Below are positions 23,658 to 33,960 of a stretch of 64,000 nt of DNA, in pieces. The stretch comes from Sisyra terminalis (taxonomy: Eukaryota; Arthropoda; Insecta; Neuroptera; Sisyridae): assembly GCA_958496175.1 (NCBI GenBank), contig OY292280.1, positions 5,580,001-5,644,000 on the forward strand, written 5' to 3'. The position numbers and the translations under genes were made by a program. Within the stretch, counting starts at the first letter, position 1. Each line of letters opens with the position of its first letter. Under the pieces are notes generated by a model. The model made no database searches. It worked only from the letters and a program-made list of their open reading frames with translations, and was not told the DNA's origin.

Positions 23658-24205
23658 GAATTTATTAAAAATATGCGAACTGAATGAAAAAAGGTTGAAA
23701 ATGCAACGTTGTTTGATACTGATGTCGCTAAAAAGTATATGAGCCATCAATTTGATCTATTTTTGGAAAACTAGAAACTTTCAGGACAATATTCACAACC
23801 TTACAATGACAAATCGTGAAAATTGGCTATTGAATGAAAATGAAATGACAGTTGAAACCAATGACAACAATCAGTTGAAAATTGAGACAATATTTATTAT
23901 TATTATGATTTATTTATTACCATTCTTAATTACGTTAATGAGATTTTTTTCAATTTTATATATGCCATAATGATACGTCATAATACATCAATTCTTCCCC
24001 CTTATATTTACCGTGAATGTATGCATTAACTACTTTATATAATAATACCACACATTAGTTTTTCCGAAAATTGTTGGTTTTATCATTAATATCGTTTTAA
24101 TGACTTTTTTCAATTATAGACATGTCATGATGTTACGTCACAGTACACAAATTCTTTTCCCTGGAATGGATGTTTTTTTTTATTATTTAAAAATCGTGTG
24201 TATTT

Positions 24206-25018
24206 ACTCTATTATACCGAAGATTCTAGATGGCTCTAGTATTCTAAATATGTTCGGTCCTAATGATGAGTAAGTCCACAATTTTTGCTACATGGAGTAA
24301 TGGTGCATTCGGAAAATCTACCGTATAAATAAGATAAAGCCATCGAAAACTTTGTATCGCTACCCTGTAATTTTTTTTGTTGTTTATTATTATTATTTTA
24401 CTTCCAGTGGACATTCTACAGAGATGCAAAGCATCTGTACATAGAACTGGAATATTAAAATTGTAATGTAATGCAATATTCAATTGCATATATTTAAATC
24501 AGAGCAACAAAATTAAAAGTAACAAAGTTAAAACAGAATTGCCAATAGAATAAAAAAATACAATTTTAATTTAAAATTAATTAATATCAGTGTTTAGTCA
24601 CTAAAAGTACCCATTGTGCTTATTCATTTTTTCCTCAGTTTCTTTCGCCTAAAACTTAAAATGTATATATTTTCTAATTTTTATAATAAAGTTTCTATAT
24701 TTTTTTTTGTTGAGTTAACAAGACATTCTAATTATAAAATTAGTACCAGAGGAGGCTAGCTCAATGTTAATTTTGTGTTCCTCCAAATGGCTATCTTCCG
24801 GGCGTCATTTACTGAGGGCGCTAGCGTAGCATAGCCGACAATAACGATAACTACTTTTAACCAAATTTAGAATTTTATGCGCCAAATTCAAATTTAATTT
24901 ATTCCTGAAATATTTAAAATATACTAACGAAAATTTGATTGAAAATTAAATTTTATTTATTCAAATTGAAATACAAAATATAACAATATTTCACATTGTA
25001 AAATTTAATTCCAATTAA
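24206..25018. other. Mostly unique intergenic sequence
   Basis: Starts with ATTATACCGAAGATTCTAGA, a diverged copy of a motif inside both inverted-repeat arms (14381 and 22841). Beyond it no repeat is recognised. Around 24800-24845 CpG is locally raised (GAGGGCGCTAGCGTAGC). On the minus strand an AATAAA near 24960 could end the candidate gene at 25019-25321. Confidence 0.5.
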
Positions 25019-25321
25019 TTACAGACATACTAAAGTATATTTACTTAATGGCGTCAGTTTAGAGATGACAGTTGAATCCTGGAAATTGTCCTTTTCTATC
25101 GCTATGAATTGTGACTGGCTAGAAAAATCGTCGAATCCTTGCTGAAACAAATTTATTTTACTTAAAAAAAATAAATTCAAAGTTTGAATTTAAATCAAAT
25201 TTTTGCCCCATAAAAAATAGGTATTAACTAGTAAATAAATACATACCTTCGTAATGAATTTGGGCAGTAGAAAAATGTAGTTGATGTTGATCTTTTGACA
25301 AAATGCACACAACACTGCCAT
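25019..25321 (-). CDS. Candidate two-exon small protein gene (65 residues)
   Basis: Exon 1 25321-25247 (ATG, 25 codons) ends before GTATGT. A 105-base intron ends TTTCAG, and exon 2 25141-25019 adds 40 codons and TAA, phase 0. The peptide begins MAVLCAFCQKIN and includes FDDFSSQSQFIAIEKDNFQD; I do not recognise a family. An in-frame TAA precedes the ATG, and AATAAA follows the stop. Sequence composition here is less repetitive than elsewhere. The 5 x 120-base array starts about 170 bases upstream. Alternatively the region is a non-coding transcript, or holds the missing slalom 5' exon; a weak donor GTGTGC at 25310 would join in phase to slalom exon 13040. Confidence 0.35.
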
Positions 25322-25493
25322 TAAATGTGAAATACGTTATCCATGATGGATATTAAAAAGAAGACCGCGATTCCAAATAATCAAACTCGGCACTTGCTAG
25401 TTAGCGGCGTCAGTCTTATTTTAAAGTTAGCCAAAAAACTTCCACCCCCGTAATTTCTTAACTACCAACTTCAACACTTCTACCAACTTTACA

Positions 25494-26093
25494 CTTTACC
25501 CTAGCTAAAAGTCCCTTAAAACTTGAAATATTGCTTACCGCGCCATCTGCATTTGATGCCCCAAACTATTAATTTTTGGGAACCAAGTCTGCCATAAGAG
25601 CTTGACCCCCATGCTTTACCCTAGCTAAAAGTCTCTTAAAACTTGAAATATTGATTACCGCGCCATCTGCATTTGACGCCCCAAACTATTATTTTTTGGG
25701 AACCAAGTCTGCCATAAGAGCTTGACCCCCATGCTTTACCCTAGCTAAAAGTCTCTTAAAACTTGAAATATTGATTACCGCGCCATCTGCATTTGACGCC
25801 CCAAACTATTAATTTTTGGGAACCAAGTCTGCCATAAGAGCTTGACCCCCATGCTTTACCCTAGCTAAAAGTCTCTTAAAACTTGAAATATTGCTTACCG
25901 CGCCATCTGCATTTGACGCCCCAAACTATTAATTTTTGGGAACCAAGTCTGTCATAAGAGCTTGACCCCCATGCTTTACCCTAGCTAAAAGTCTCTTAAA
26001 ACCTGAAATATTGCTTACCGTGCCATCTGCATTTGACGCCCCAAACTATTAATTTTTGGGAACCAAGTCTGTCATAAGAGCTTGACCCCCATG
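25494..26093. repeat. Tandem array, five units of 120 bases
   Basis: Units begin CTTTACCCTAGCTAAAAGTC and contain ACCGCGCCATCTGCATTTG, GGGAACCAAGTCTG and AGAGCTTGACCCCCATG. They repeat at exactly 120 bases with only a few substitutions and no length change. Four units keep GCGCCATCT (AGATGGCGC on the other strand); the fifth has GTGCCATCT. Such homogeneity means recent expansion or active conversion. Confidence 0.95.
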
Positions 26094-26296
26094 ATTAGTA
26101 CCACTTAAATATTTTTTAAGCAAATAATGGCAATTGAATCTCAATAAGTTCAAGAAAAAACATTACTTTCTGGTTTTCTTAAATTTCCAAGATAATCGTT
26201 GATGTATCAATGTAATCACGGGTATCAACTAGTACTTTATAACATGTACGTTTGGTATTTTTATACAATTCTGCTATAAGGATCATTTTCAAATAT

Positions 26297-26518
26297 TTAG
26301 AGTCCAAGATAGTTATTGATTTCAATGAATGTCATTAAAAGAATAAAGAAAAGAAGGTAAAATAAAAAGTTGTTTAATTTTTCATTGTATAATTTCAGAA
26401 GTTTGCAGCTTATTTGGAAGTTCCCTGTGGTAACAAAGGATATTTTTCCTTCGATGAGTTCTAAGGGTGCGAAACAATGTTGGCGTAAGTCGTTGAAAGA
26501 ATTTTTCGAGAGACTCAT
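26297..26518 (-). CDS. Unrecognised open frame, 73 residues, weak
   Basis: The first 45 residues have balanced composition (LRQHCFAPLELIEGK, FQISCKLLKLYNEKLN) unlike the Lys/Phe/Ile-rich frames typical of this window. The tail is hydrophobic. No family was recognised. On the plus strand a TTTCAG acceptor-like site precedes 26399, so the signal could instead come from an opposite-strand exon. Confidence 0.2.
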   Translation of the reverse strand: MSLSKNSFNDLRQHCFAPLELIEGKISFVTTGNFQISCKLLKLYNEKLNNFLFYLLFFILLMTFIEINNYLGL

Positions 26519-27383
26519 TTGTTTTCCTTAGTTAATAAATACGTAAAGCTTCTTGAAAAGCTCGCAAGTTAGAAAGGTTGGAAAGCCCTCAAATTTAGTG
26601 GTGGAAAGTTTTCCACGTACATTGTATACACGGACTTGGAATGTGGGTCGCTTGGTATATTTTACTATTTATTTCCACGAATGACGTCACTATTTTCGAG
26701 TAGCTATGATTAAACAATAAATGTAACGAATGAAAAGCTCGGCTGTTGTATATGGTATGTGCCATTAGCATTGTTTTTCATTGAAAATTCCTTGAACAAA
26801 AGACTTTAGCAAGCACTTGTAATAAACACGACAATGCACACGTTTACGTTTAGATTATTCAATAATTAATGAAAATGTGACATTGAACCAGGAGCGTCTA
26901 CTATGGGTGGACAAATGGGCCAACGCCTCAATTCCTCCACCTCAAAAAAATCCATATTTCTTTATGTCTAACAAAAAATTGATTTTTCCCCAAGGTTCAA
27001 TTCTTCCATTCCGTTCATGCCTTTCCCTGTTAAGATTCTTTAATGCAAACTGGTCAATTCATTTTTTTTCGAACCTTCCAATTACCCAATTTCATCTTAT
27101 TAATTTTTTTTTATTTTCTTCTCTAAATCACATTTCAAAGCTTCAAAATTCTTCCTTTGTTTGTGTAAGCATTAGGGTGTCCGTTATTTCCCAAATTGAT
27201 TTTTTTACAGCGATCGCCCCCTGAATTTTTAGTTTAAGATACCAAAAAAATATCCAATACAATTAAGCTCTTAATTTCTTGATTAAACCGTACCGGAATC
27301 ATATTACTTTTACCATTAAATAACATGGCATTATTTGACATATTACGAAAGAAGACTATATTTTATTAAAGCATGGGTACTAG
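26519..27383. other. Intergenic, no supported gene
   Basis: AAAAGCTCG occurs at about 26556 and 26731, matching the motif repeated at 28.7 kb. The frame 26877-27224 is pyrimidine-rich and lacks motifs. The end (27346-27382, AGACTATATTTTATTAAAGC) matches the flank of the MITE at 47.63 kb. Confidence 0.5.
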
Positions 27384-27672
27384 GGTGCTTTTTTTTTTGA
27401 CTTTCTTTTTCTTTTTTTTTTAAACGCTCTACAAAAGTGATCATTGCGACAAAGTCGTAACTCACACCGGTGAGGTAGTACGGACCACTGAACTTGATTT
27501 TTCCATAAAATTCGCGTTTTTTTTGCATTTATCGCGTAAATAACAAGAGTTACGGAAAAATTATAAATGAAAAACTTGTAGAGAATTTGAATTCCTACAA
27601 TAAAGGTCCTGTAGATTAAATCGTTAAGATCAATATTAAACGAGATATTAAGCCGAGATTAACGAGATATTC
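27384..27672. mobile_element. FB-h foldback fragment
   Basis: TAGGGTGCTTTTTTT end followed directly by AAACGCTCTACAAAAGTG and ACTCACACCGGTGAGG modules, with the second arm missing. It appears inserted in the GGTAC end of a MITE whose relative is intact at 47.64 kb. Confidence 0.75.
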
Positions 27673-28049
27673 AACACATCATATCCAAAAATATCCAAAA
27701 ATTGGATAGATTACTTTACAGTATATCCAAAAGTCAACTTCTATGGAACTACCATATACCATTAAGGTCACTAATTTGGAGTGAATTAAAAAAAAATGCA
27801 ACAGCGCCTGCGTTGGACAGGTTGAAAGAGATAGAAAGTATCAAATATAGAGCATGCATATAACGTCAAATAAAAATAAGAAACAATTAGTGTAGCGCAC
27901 GAAGCGACATCTACGTAGACACAGTTTCTATGGTAACTTAAAACAACAGATGGCAACTAAGACTTCTATACACTAATCTGTATAAATGGAAAGCGTACTC
28001 CATAATCGAAGAATCAAACAATAATTTTTTAATATTTTTATCTCACGAA
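27673..28049. other. Unique intergenic sequence
   Basis: No repeat from elsewhere in the window and no convincing frame. Contains GTAGCGCACGAAGCGACATC near 27892, slightly more GC-rich than its surroundings. Confidence 0.4.
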
Positions 28050-28138
28050 TTTAAATTCGGTTTCGGTCGTAGTTTCGGCTTGACAACAGCCGAAACTCGT
28101 TTTTTGGCCGAAACCAAAAGTTCGGTCGGACTCTACTA
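28050..28138. mobile_element. CCGAAAC repeat with GTCGGAC end
   Basis: TTCGGTTTCGGTCGTAGTTTCGGCTTGACAACAGCCGAAAC ends near TTCGGTCGGACTCTA. Related copies lie at 59348-59445, 62368-62455 and, shortened, 51990-52032. It is a hairpin-forming dispersed repeat with a TAGTGTCCGACC-type terminus; the class is uncertain. Confidence 0.55.
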
Positions 28139-28379
28139 ATGAGCATTTATTTGTAAGTCCAAAAAACAATTGCCAGATTTCGATTGTTATACTTAGATTT
28201 AAAGAAGAGTAGGAAGTACGGGAGAATGTAACATTATTATTTACAAATCGGAAATATGGATTTTGAAAGAGGGTATCACCTTCGTATGTGTGATGTAGAC
28301 GTAGTCACGGGTATCTACTAGTTTCATATACTATTGTTTAAATTGGTTAGATGATTTTTGGCAATTGTTTTGTTGAAAT

Positions 28380-28930
28380 TGGTGATATGAGGTGCGCCTC
28401 TTTGAGGCGCAGCGATCCTGCGGCAAAGAACAACGCGTGGAATGAAGGGGGAGAAAAGCGTAGGGGTGCGCGATGCCACGGGCATTGGGTACCGGGAGCT
28501 TAATTGTCATAGCTTGACGATTTTTGTGATTGTGCAAATGTGAGTTATTGATAAGCCATGAGCTTTTAATCCGACAATATATGTGCGGCTTGGGGAGCCA
28601 GTGGTGAGATGTTCTCGACGAAACGGGAAGGGAATTACTAGTGTCATCTGGAAAAGCTGCCAGTGCGAAAGCTCGACGGCGAAAGCTCGGCGGCCGAAAG
28701 CTCGGGCGGCCGAAAGCTCGGTTCGGCCGGCCGATCGGCGTTCAGTTGTCGAGGCGAACAATTGCGACACGTACACGGCAGAGGAAAGCTCGGGCCAGTG
28801 GAAAGCTCGGGCAGACCAAAAGCTCGTCATTCGTGTGCGTTGCGACCATGTGTATTGTATTGCATTAGGTGAACGTGGGTATCTGCATACGGCTGTTGAT
28901 GTCAATGCCGTATGATGCCGTAATGTGACG
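28380..28930. repeat. CpG-rich patch with repeated GAAAGCTCGG motif
   Basis: The most GC- and CpG-rich segment in the window. GAAAGCTCG occurs at 28667, 28681, 28696, 28712, 28783 and 28801, AAAAGCTCG at 28818, and the inverse CGAGCTTTTCC near 28939, with 14-18 base spacing. A palindromic GGTGCGCCTCTTTGAGGCGC lies near 28391. Long frames open on both strands here (28507-28905 minus, 28583-28915 plus) because the motif lacks stop codons; none resembles a protein family. It could be a promoter-type CpG island or a decayed repeat. Confidence 0.7.
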
Positions 28931-29708
28931 ACGCTTTTCCGAGCTTTTCCTATTTTCCACCATTCATATTTTTATCACATACTCTTCAACAATCACCATC
29001 ATTATCAACATCATCAACGACCCATCGACGTATGTAAAGCATTTGAAGTCATAAAAAATTTATCCGTAGCGCTCACATTGGTTTTTTTCATTTCACCTTC
29101 TTCCAACAACAAATTGAAAGAAGAAAATGGAAAAGATAATGTTTTTCCAGCACTCAATGCACGTATTTCAATGCCTTATTCTTTGCGTTTCATTCTCGAC
29201 AATTTCTAGTACCTTAGATGATGAAAGCATGCGATCTAGTTACAAGTTCTATGCGTGATTATTACCAAATCAAACAAATCATATCATTTACAAATACAAT
29301 TCCTTCATATTTTCCAAAGCTTTCTAACTTTTCAACAATAAATTGTTTAATCTTACCACAAATTGCACAAGTCTACTACCACTATCAACATCATAAAAAC
29401 TTCACAATTAATTATTACTCTAAATACACTATGGATTTCAACCGCAATTATCCCTTCCATCAGATTATAATTTCAAAGACAAACAAAAGAAAACGCAGCC
29501 TTAAGGTCCTCCCAAAAGAATCAATTATAAAATTAAACTGATCTTCCCAATTAAAAGTACAAATCGACCACGCACCATGAAGAGACCCGCAATGCGAAAT
29601 AACTTTCCCTGCTAAAAGTTAATAATTTCTTTAAAAATTATTATTAGATGAAAAAAACTATCAAATATTTACTTAATAAAATAACATTTTTCAGGTTGAA
29701 ACCTAAAA
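28931..29708. other. Intergenic, no supported gene
   Basis: Frames at 28925-29209 and 29218-29541 show no motifs. CATCATTATCAACATCATCA near 28998 is a local simple repeat. Confidence 0.45.
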
Positions 29709-30225
29709 TTTGATTGAATTTATTTGTAATTATAATAACATGACATTTGCCGTAATTATTTATTTATTTCAAAGAAACGAATGGCTCAAGTGTACTTTAG
29801 CACACCCACAATCTGGCAACGTTGCATTTTCGACTTTGTTTTTAATTTAATTCGCGATTTTTTTAATGATTTAGTTCTAATATGGAACAATTCTCTCTTT
29901 TGTGGTTACATTTTCATTATGGACCGATTTCATCGCGAATTAAATTAAAAACAAAATCGAAAATGCAACGTTGCCAGATTGTGGGTGTACTAAAGTATAC
30001 ATGAGCCGAATAAATGATTGTATATATTAGGGTGATTTTTTTTTTGACTTTTTTAATCTATAATACCAAAAAAAAAAAAATTCTCTGAAAGTTTGAGCCC
30101 TTAATATTAATTTTAAGTCCTCGACCAAGACATTAAAAATTGAATAGAAAATGAAACGTTGAGTTAGTGGTATGTACCAAAACTACTTGTACCTTTGCTT
30201 TTATAAAATATTTATAAAAAATTAA
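29709..30225 (+). repeat. Duplicated segment shared with 53232-54350
   Basis: Starts GAATTTATTTGTAATTATAA and includes a MITE-G, an FB-h start (TAGGGTGATTTTTTTTTTGAC at 30030) and TCCTCGACCAAGACATTAAA, then GTTGAGTTAGTGGTATGTAC. The copy at 53-54 kb has about 600 extra bases after TCGACCAAGAC. So this copy carries a deletion, or that one an insertion, joining the FB-h arm to a rep-A fragment. Confidence 0.85.
29783..30007. mobile_element. MITE-G
   Basis: GGCTCAAGTGTACTTTAGCA ... AAGTATACATGAGCC with paired CTGGCAACGTTGC cores. The flanks share only GAAT, so an 8-base duplication is not visible. Confidence 0.75.
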
Positions 30226-31088
30226 CTTTCTTTTAAAGATATTTTGTACATGTAATTCAGATCGTTACGGTATATTATTATTATCTTCTATACCAACAAA
30301 TTGTTATGGTCCTTCCGGTTAACCGTTAAGATACCAAGAAAAAATCGTATTTTGTTCGAGGAGGATGAACCTTTGGGTAACCACTAGCTGAACTAAATTT
30401 CTGCTGTCTATTTAAATGTTCCATCAAAAATATATAGGGATACAAAGGAAATGTGACATTTTATGCAATCAAAACATTGATACAGGAGTTCATTAAAATG
30501 TGTAAATAAAGTTCAACTTTGTGGTTGTTGAAGCTTAGATTTATTAAACCGGAAGAGCTTTTGAATATTCTGCAATTTAATTAAGTGGCGTCGTTTAAAA
30601 TATACAGGCTTGGGTGATTAGTGTTCGGGATCGGGATTGGGATGTGATAGAGGGTACAAGGATGATATATGTTATGTCAAACAGATGGACGGGAATGGAA
30701 AGCCCTTGAAAATCTCGGAACATTTTTCGCCGCTCATAATTCAAACCCTTGAAAAAATATTTCTACTCACTTTGATTGGTTGTGATTAATGGTACACTAG
30801 TTAACTTGGGACCAATTAATTTAAGTTCTTTGGAAATTTATATAATATAATTATAATACTTCCCTTTCAATACCGAAAAAAAATCTAAAATTTTTGTCTT
30901 TTACATTATAAACTCCAAATAATTTAATGTGGTAACCAAAAGCACCAGAGAATCCTCTAATCTGCCAATAGAAATATGATTCCAGAAGAATCATAAATAG
31001 GATGTTTACAACTGTTATATTGTTCTAGAAAAGTAAAGGTAAATGGTTCTTTTGAATTTTCGAGAAAGGGTTGGCATTTGTATAAAAA
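30226..31088. other. Intergenic, no supported gene
   Basis: AT-rich with no clear repeat and no sizeable reading frame. Confidence 0.45.
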
Positions 31089-31440
31089 GCATTTTTTGTA
31101 ACGACTGCTTCTAAAGATGAACTTTCGTGCGTTGTGTGGCGGGGGTAAAGAGCCGTTTTCTCATCGTGGTGGTAAGCGTGCGCGAAAGTAGAGAAACCGT
31201 GCGCGAAAGTAAATAACAGTGCGAAAAAGTAAAATAAATTGATACCTAAATAAACATTGATAAGAAATAATTAATATGGGTAATTATTTAGACTGTAGTT
31301 TAAACTAAAATGTTGTTTTTATTCATAATTTTTCTATAAATTATTCTTACTATAGAGTTGAAATTTTTCATATATAAATAACAATAATTAATTTCTCAAT
31401 CTGTTTCTGTTGAACTTTAGAAGCAGTCGTTACAAAAAAT
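31089..31440. mobile_element. MITE with TTTTTTGTAACGACTGCTTC ends
   Basis: Near-perfect inverted ends of about 27 bases (TTGTAACGACTGCTTCTAAAG at 31098, CTTTAGAAGCAGTCGTTACAA near 31415). The interior includes a short tandem GTGCGCGAAAGTA at 31177-31220. No transposase and no clear target duplication. Confidence 0.75.
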
Positions 31441-31445
31441 TTTGT

Positions 31446-31667
31446 TCGATACTTATGCTTAAAGTGAGGTACCTAGTAGGACGAAATTGAGACACTTGCT
31501 AAAGGGACTGATCATACACAACGAGATCGAGTGCGCTGTGTACCCCCACGAGGCCGCCGGTGAGTGGGGGTAGGCGCACTCGATCTCGTTGTGTATGATC
31601 AGTCCCTTTAGCTCGTGCATCAATTTCATCCTACTAGAAAACCTCACTTTACGCATATGTATCGAAA
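31446..31667. mobile_element. GC-rich hairpin element
   Basis: The outer arms pair imperfectly (TCGATACTTATGCTTAAAGTG against CACTTTACGCATATGTATCGA). The inner arms pair almost perfectly for about 50 bases (AAAGGGACTGATCATACACA at 31501 against TGTGTATGATCAGTCCCTTT at 31590-31609) around a GAGGCCGCCG loop. The inner stem is far more GC-rich than its surroundings and free of the usual FB-h/MITE-G modules. It could be a MITE or a structured RNA source. Confidence 0.75.
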
Positions 31668-31877
31668 ATAACTATAAAGCCTCACTTATAAATAAATAAT
31701 TATTTTATTGTTTTTTTAATATAGTAAGAGTATCATTAGTATTTTAAAAATTATTAATTTTATACATAAACAGTAGGTATTTTTATTTTAATTCACGAAC
31801 CCAAGTAGAATCTTCGTAAAAATCAATAAAGCGTGATACAATAAATATAATCATAGTAGTTTTGTCCTTCTAGTAAA

Positions 31878-32360
31878 CTAAGCAATTTTCTTTATAATTT
31901 GCAACCAAAATTGCCCTCAAAGGGTACCCTAGGGTACCCCTAGGGGTACGAGAACAATTTGACAGGAGTACAGTAATACTACATCTGCAATCAAGCTAGT
32001 ACTAGAAAAGTTCTTGGAATTCCAATTTTTACAAAAGAAGTCAATTTAAGGCGCACCTATTTAAAGTAATACTTCCCTACCAAAATGATATACCCCCTCC
32101 TCCTTTTTCGCTAGCTTGATTTTCTCAGAAGGGCGCCAAAATACGTGTCATGGAATAAAATCTTAGAATCATAGCAATCTCGCATTTCTTGCAAGCTAAG
32201 TGATTTTCTCAATAATTTTGGACCCTAAATTGAGTCTCGAAGGAAACCCCTAATGATACGAGAACAATTAGATAGGAGTACGTAGTACTGTATCTGCTGT
32301 AAAGTGAGTACTAGAAAAGTACTTATTCCAATATTTACAATTAGAGTTAATTTAAACCAC
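31878..32360 (+). repeat. Direct repeat pair with TACGAGAACAATT block
   Basis: 31878-32060 and 32195-32360 share GCAATTTTCTT/GTGATTTTCTC, GGTACGAGAACAATT/GATACGAGAACAATT, AGGAGTAC and GAGTACTAGAAAAGT. A third, inverted and diverged copy lies at 33165-33350. GGTACCCTAGGGTACCCC near 31923 is itself palindromic. Confidence 0.7.
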
Positions 32361-32870
32361 ATGTGTATACAATATATCGAATATATTGCGGTCCAATTTT
32401 TGTACTATAATTTAATATAATAATAAATAAAAATCATACCAAAAACATACATTTGAATAGAAGTTCAAACAAAAACATTTGTGACGTATTGCTCAGATAC
32501 GCATTTCGATTGCCAAGCAATCTTCCTCAGTGGTCATCAAGTAGTTTGGATCACTCTGTAACTGCTTTGTGATGATTCACAATATAATCACGGATTGACC
32601 TCAATTTATAAGTCGTGTCTTTCTCTTTTTGCGATGTGGTTATGGAGGGGAGTATTCCCAAATATCCTTACTTTCATCGAATCCTTCGTGAGCAACCCGA
32701 AAAAACCACTGAGGAAGATTGCTTGGCAATCGAAATACGTATCTGGGCAATACGTCACAAATATTTTTGTTTGAACTTCTGTTCAAATTTTTGTTTATTG
32801 TATAATTAATATTTATTATTATATTAATTTATGCTATATAAATTGATTCGCAATATATTCTTTGTAAATA
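32353..32870. repeat. PIR palindrome with enlarged centre
   Basis: Left half from GTATACAATATATCGAATAT through GACGTATTGCTCAGATACG and TGCCAAGCAATCTTCCTC. The inverse half runs through GAGGAAGATTGCTTGGCAAT to TAATTTATGCTATATAAATT. The central 32580-32700 is unpaired and unlike other PIR copies; the frame across it has no support. Confidence 0.75.
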
Positions 32871-32929
32871 TTTAGATTTATTCAATAAAAAAATTTCATC
32901 CGCTTTTGTTTTATAACTAGAGTTCTTAA

Positions 32930-33160
32930 GGGGGTATTCTGGTCCAGAAATTTGAAAGAATCGATTTTTTTTTCATATTTTTCAAATTTAGCCCTTCAAA
33001 AATATGGTCTTAAACGGATTATTCAAAATTCAAATTATTTTCGGAGATACAGAGGATTTTGTGATTATCTGAGTTATTCTATTGCTGCTGTCGAGGAACC
33101 GGAGTAAATTATCCCAAATGGGATAAAAAAGTTTACAACTTAGTTTCTTTATTTTTTACT
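32930..33160 (+). mobile_element. Possible piggyBac-like end fragment
   Basis: TTAAGGGGGTATTCTGGTCC near 32937 has the TTAA-G-rich layout of the element at 41019-41748, but no matching right end is found. It is treated as a truncated relic. Confidence 0.3.
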
Positions 33161-33354
33161 TTACTATTACTTTACAGTAGATACAGTACTACGTATTCCT
33201 GTCTTATTGTTCTTGTGTCCTTAGGGGTACCCTTGTGGTCCCCTGTGGGTCACAATTTAGGGTCTAAATTATTATGAAAATCACTTAATTTACAAGAAAT
33301 ACGAGAATGTTATGATTTTAAGATTTTATTCCATAGCACGTATTTGGTATAGTT

Positions 33355-33960
33355 TTTATATATTATTATATTAAGTTATACTACATAAATTTGACCGCAA
33401 TATATCCTATATATTGTATACACAGTATAACTGTTCAAAGTCAGCAAAAAAAATTTATTTTGATTTATAAAGAAGTATAACTTTTTTTGTGCGTCCATGA
33501 GTACATATAATTTTTTTTTTTTTTTGGTAAAAAGAGTGATGGTTCATAAAAATTTGGGAATCTATGTATTAGGGTAGTGATGGTGAACCTTTAATCCGTG
33601 GGTCAGATAGTGACCCAGGCAAGTATTTGAACTGATTGACGATGGATAGGCAACCATTTGTTAGTTAAGTTTGTAGAAAAAGACTTCCATAGTACTTGTA
33701 TCGTCCCCTCTTTGTTTCATCGTGTGAGGCGCTCACGGACATTAGTGACCCACGAGCTAGTACTAGAAAAATATATGAAAAAAATTTGACCCACACTTGA
33801 AAGGGAGACACACTTAGGGGTCAAAAACAAAGACGGAAAAACAATACTCCTTGAGGCAATTGTAGAATTTCGCGATGAAATTTGATTTTGAAGACAATTT
33901 TCCATCGTAGCTGAGAATGTAATGAGACGCCTCATATCCACTGCGTTTCTCATTTATACA
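33355..33960 (-). repeat. Inverted copy of the 3.2-3.6 kb composite
   Basis: PIR edge (33355-33440), a flank with TTTGTGCGTCCATGAGTACA and GGTAAAAAGAGTGATGGTTC, then the TAGGGTAGTGATGG hAT-like end (33570) and its interior to about 33800. The same order is found reversed at 3185-3610. The two copies are about 30 kb apart. Confidence 0.75.

Larger units (their letters stand above)
13115..24205. mobile_element. 11 kb giant inverted repeat, Foldback-like
   Basis: Left arm about 13115-16740, right arm about 20540-24205, in reverse complement. Outer ends: CACGATTTTTAAATAA near 13130 against TTATTTAAAAATCGTG near 24190. Middle: CACATAATTATGAAGTCACT near 14061 against AGTGACTTCATAATTATGTG near 23175. 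Inner: GTCCTGTAACCCACAGG near 16009 against CCTGTGGGTTACAGGAC near 21232. The arms contain tandem repeats and shared MITE-G insertions. The 3.8 kb spacer contains a gene-like segment, a SINE head, a hairpin and an inner palindrome. No clear target duplication was found at the outer edges. Long inverted arms rich in tandem repeats fit Foldback elements; the superfamily is unproven. It begins only about 75 bases upstream of slalom exon 13040. Confidence 0.88.

Noticed and set aside
25494..26093. Regular repeat array considered as CRISPR
   Set aside because: The units are contiguous 120-base tandem copies without variable spacers, in a eukaryotic genome.
26877..27224. 115-residue frame, plus strand
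   Set aside because: Pyrimidine-rich low-complexity DNA yields Phe/Ser/Leu-rich sequence; no domain.
28507..28915. Overlapping long frames on both strands of the CpG-rich patch
   Set aside because: The repeated GAAAGCTCGG motif has no stop codon in several frames; Arg/Lys/Ser-rich translations differ by frame and match no family.
32937..33160. Complete piggyBac-like element
   Set aside because: Only one TTAAGGGGG-type end is visible; no inverse end with TTAA was found downstream.
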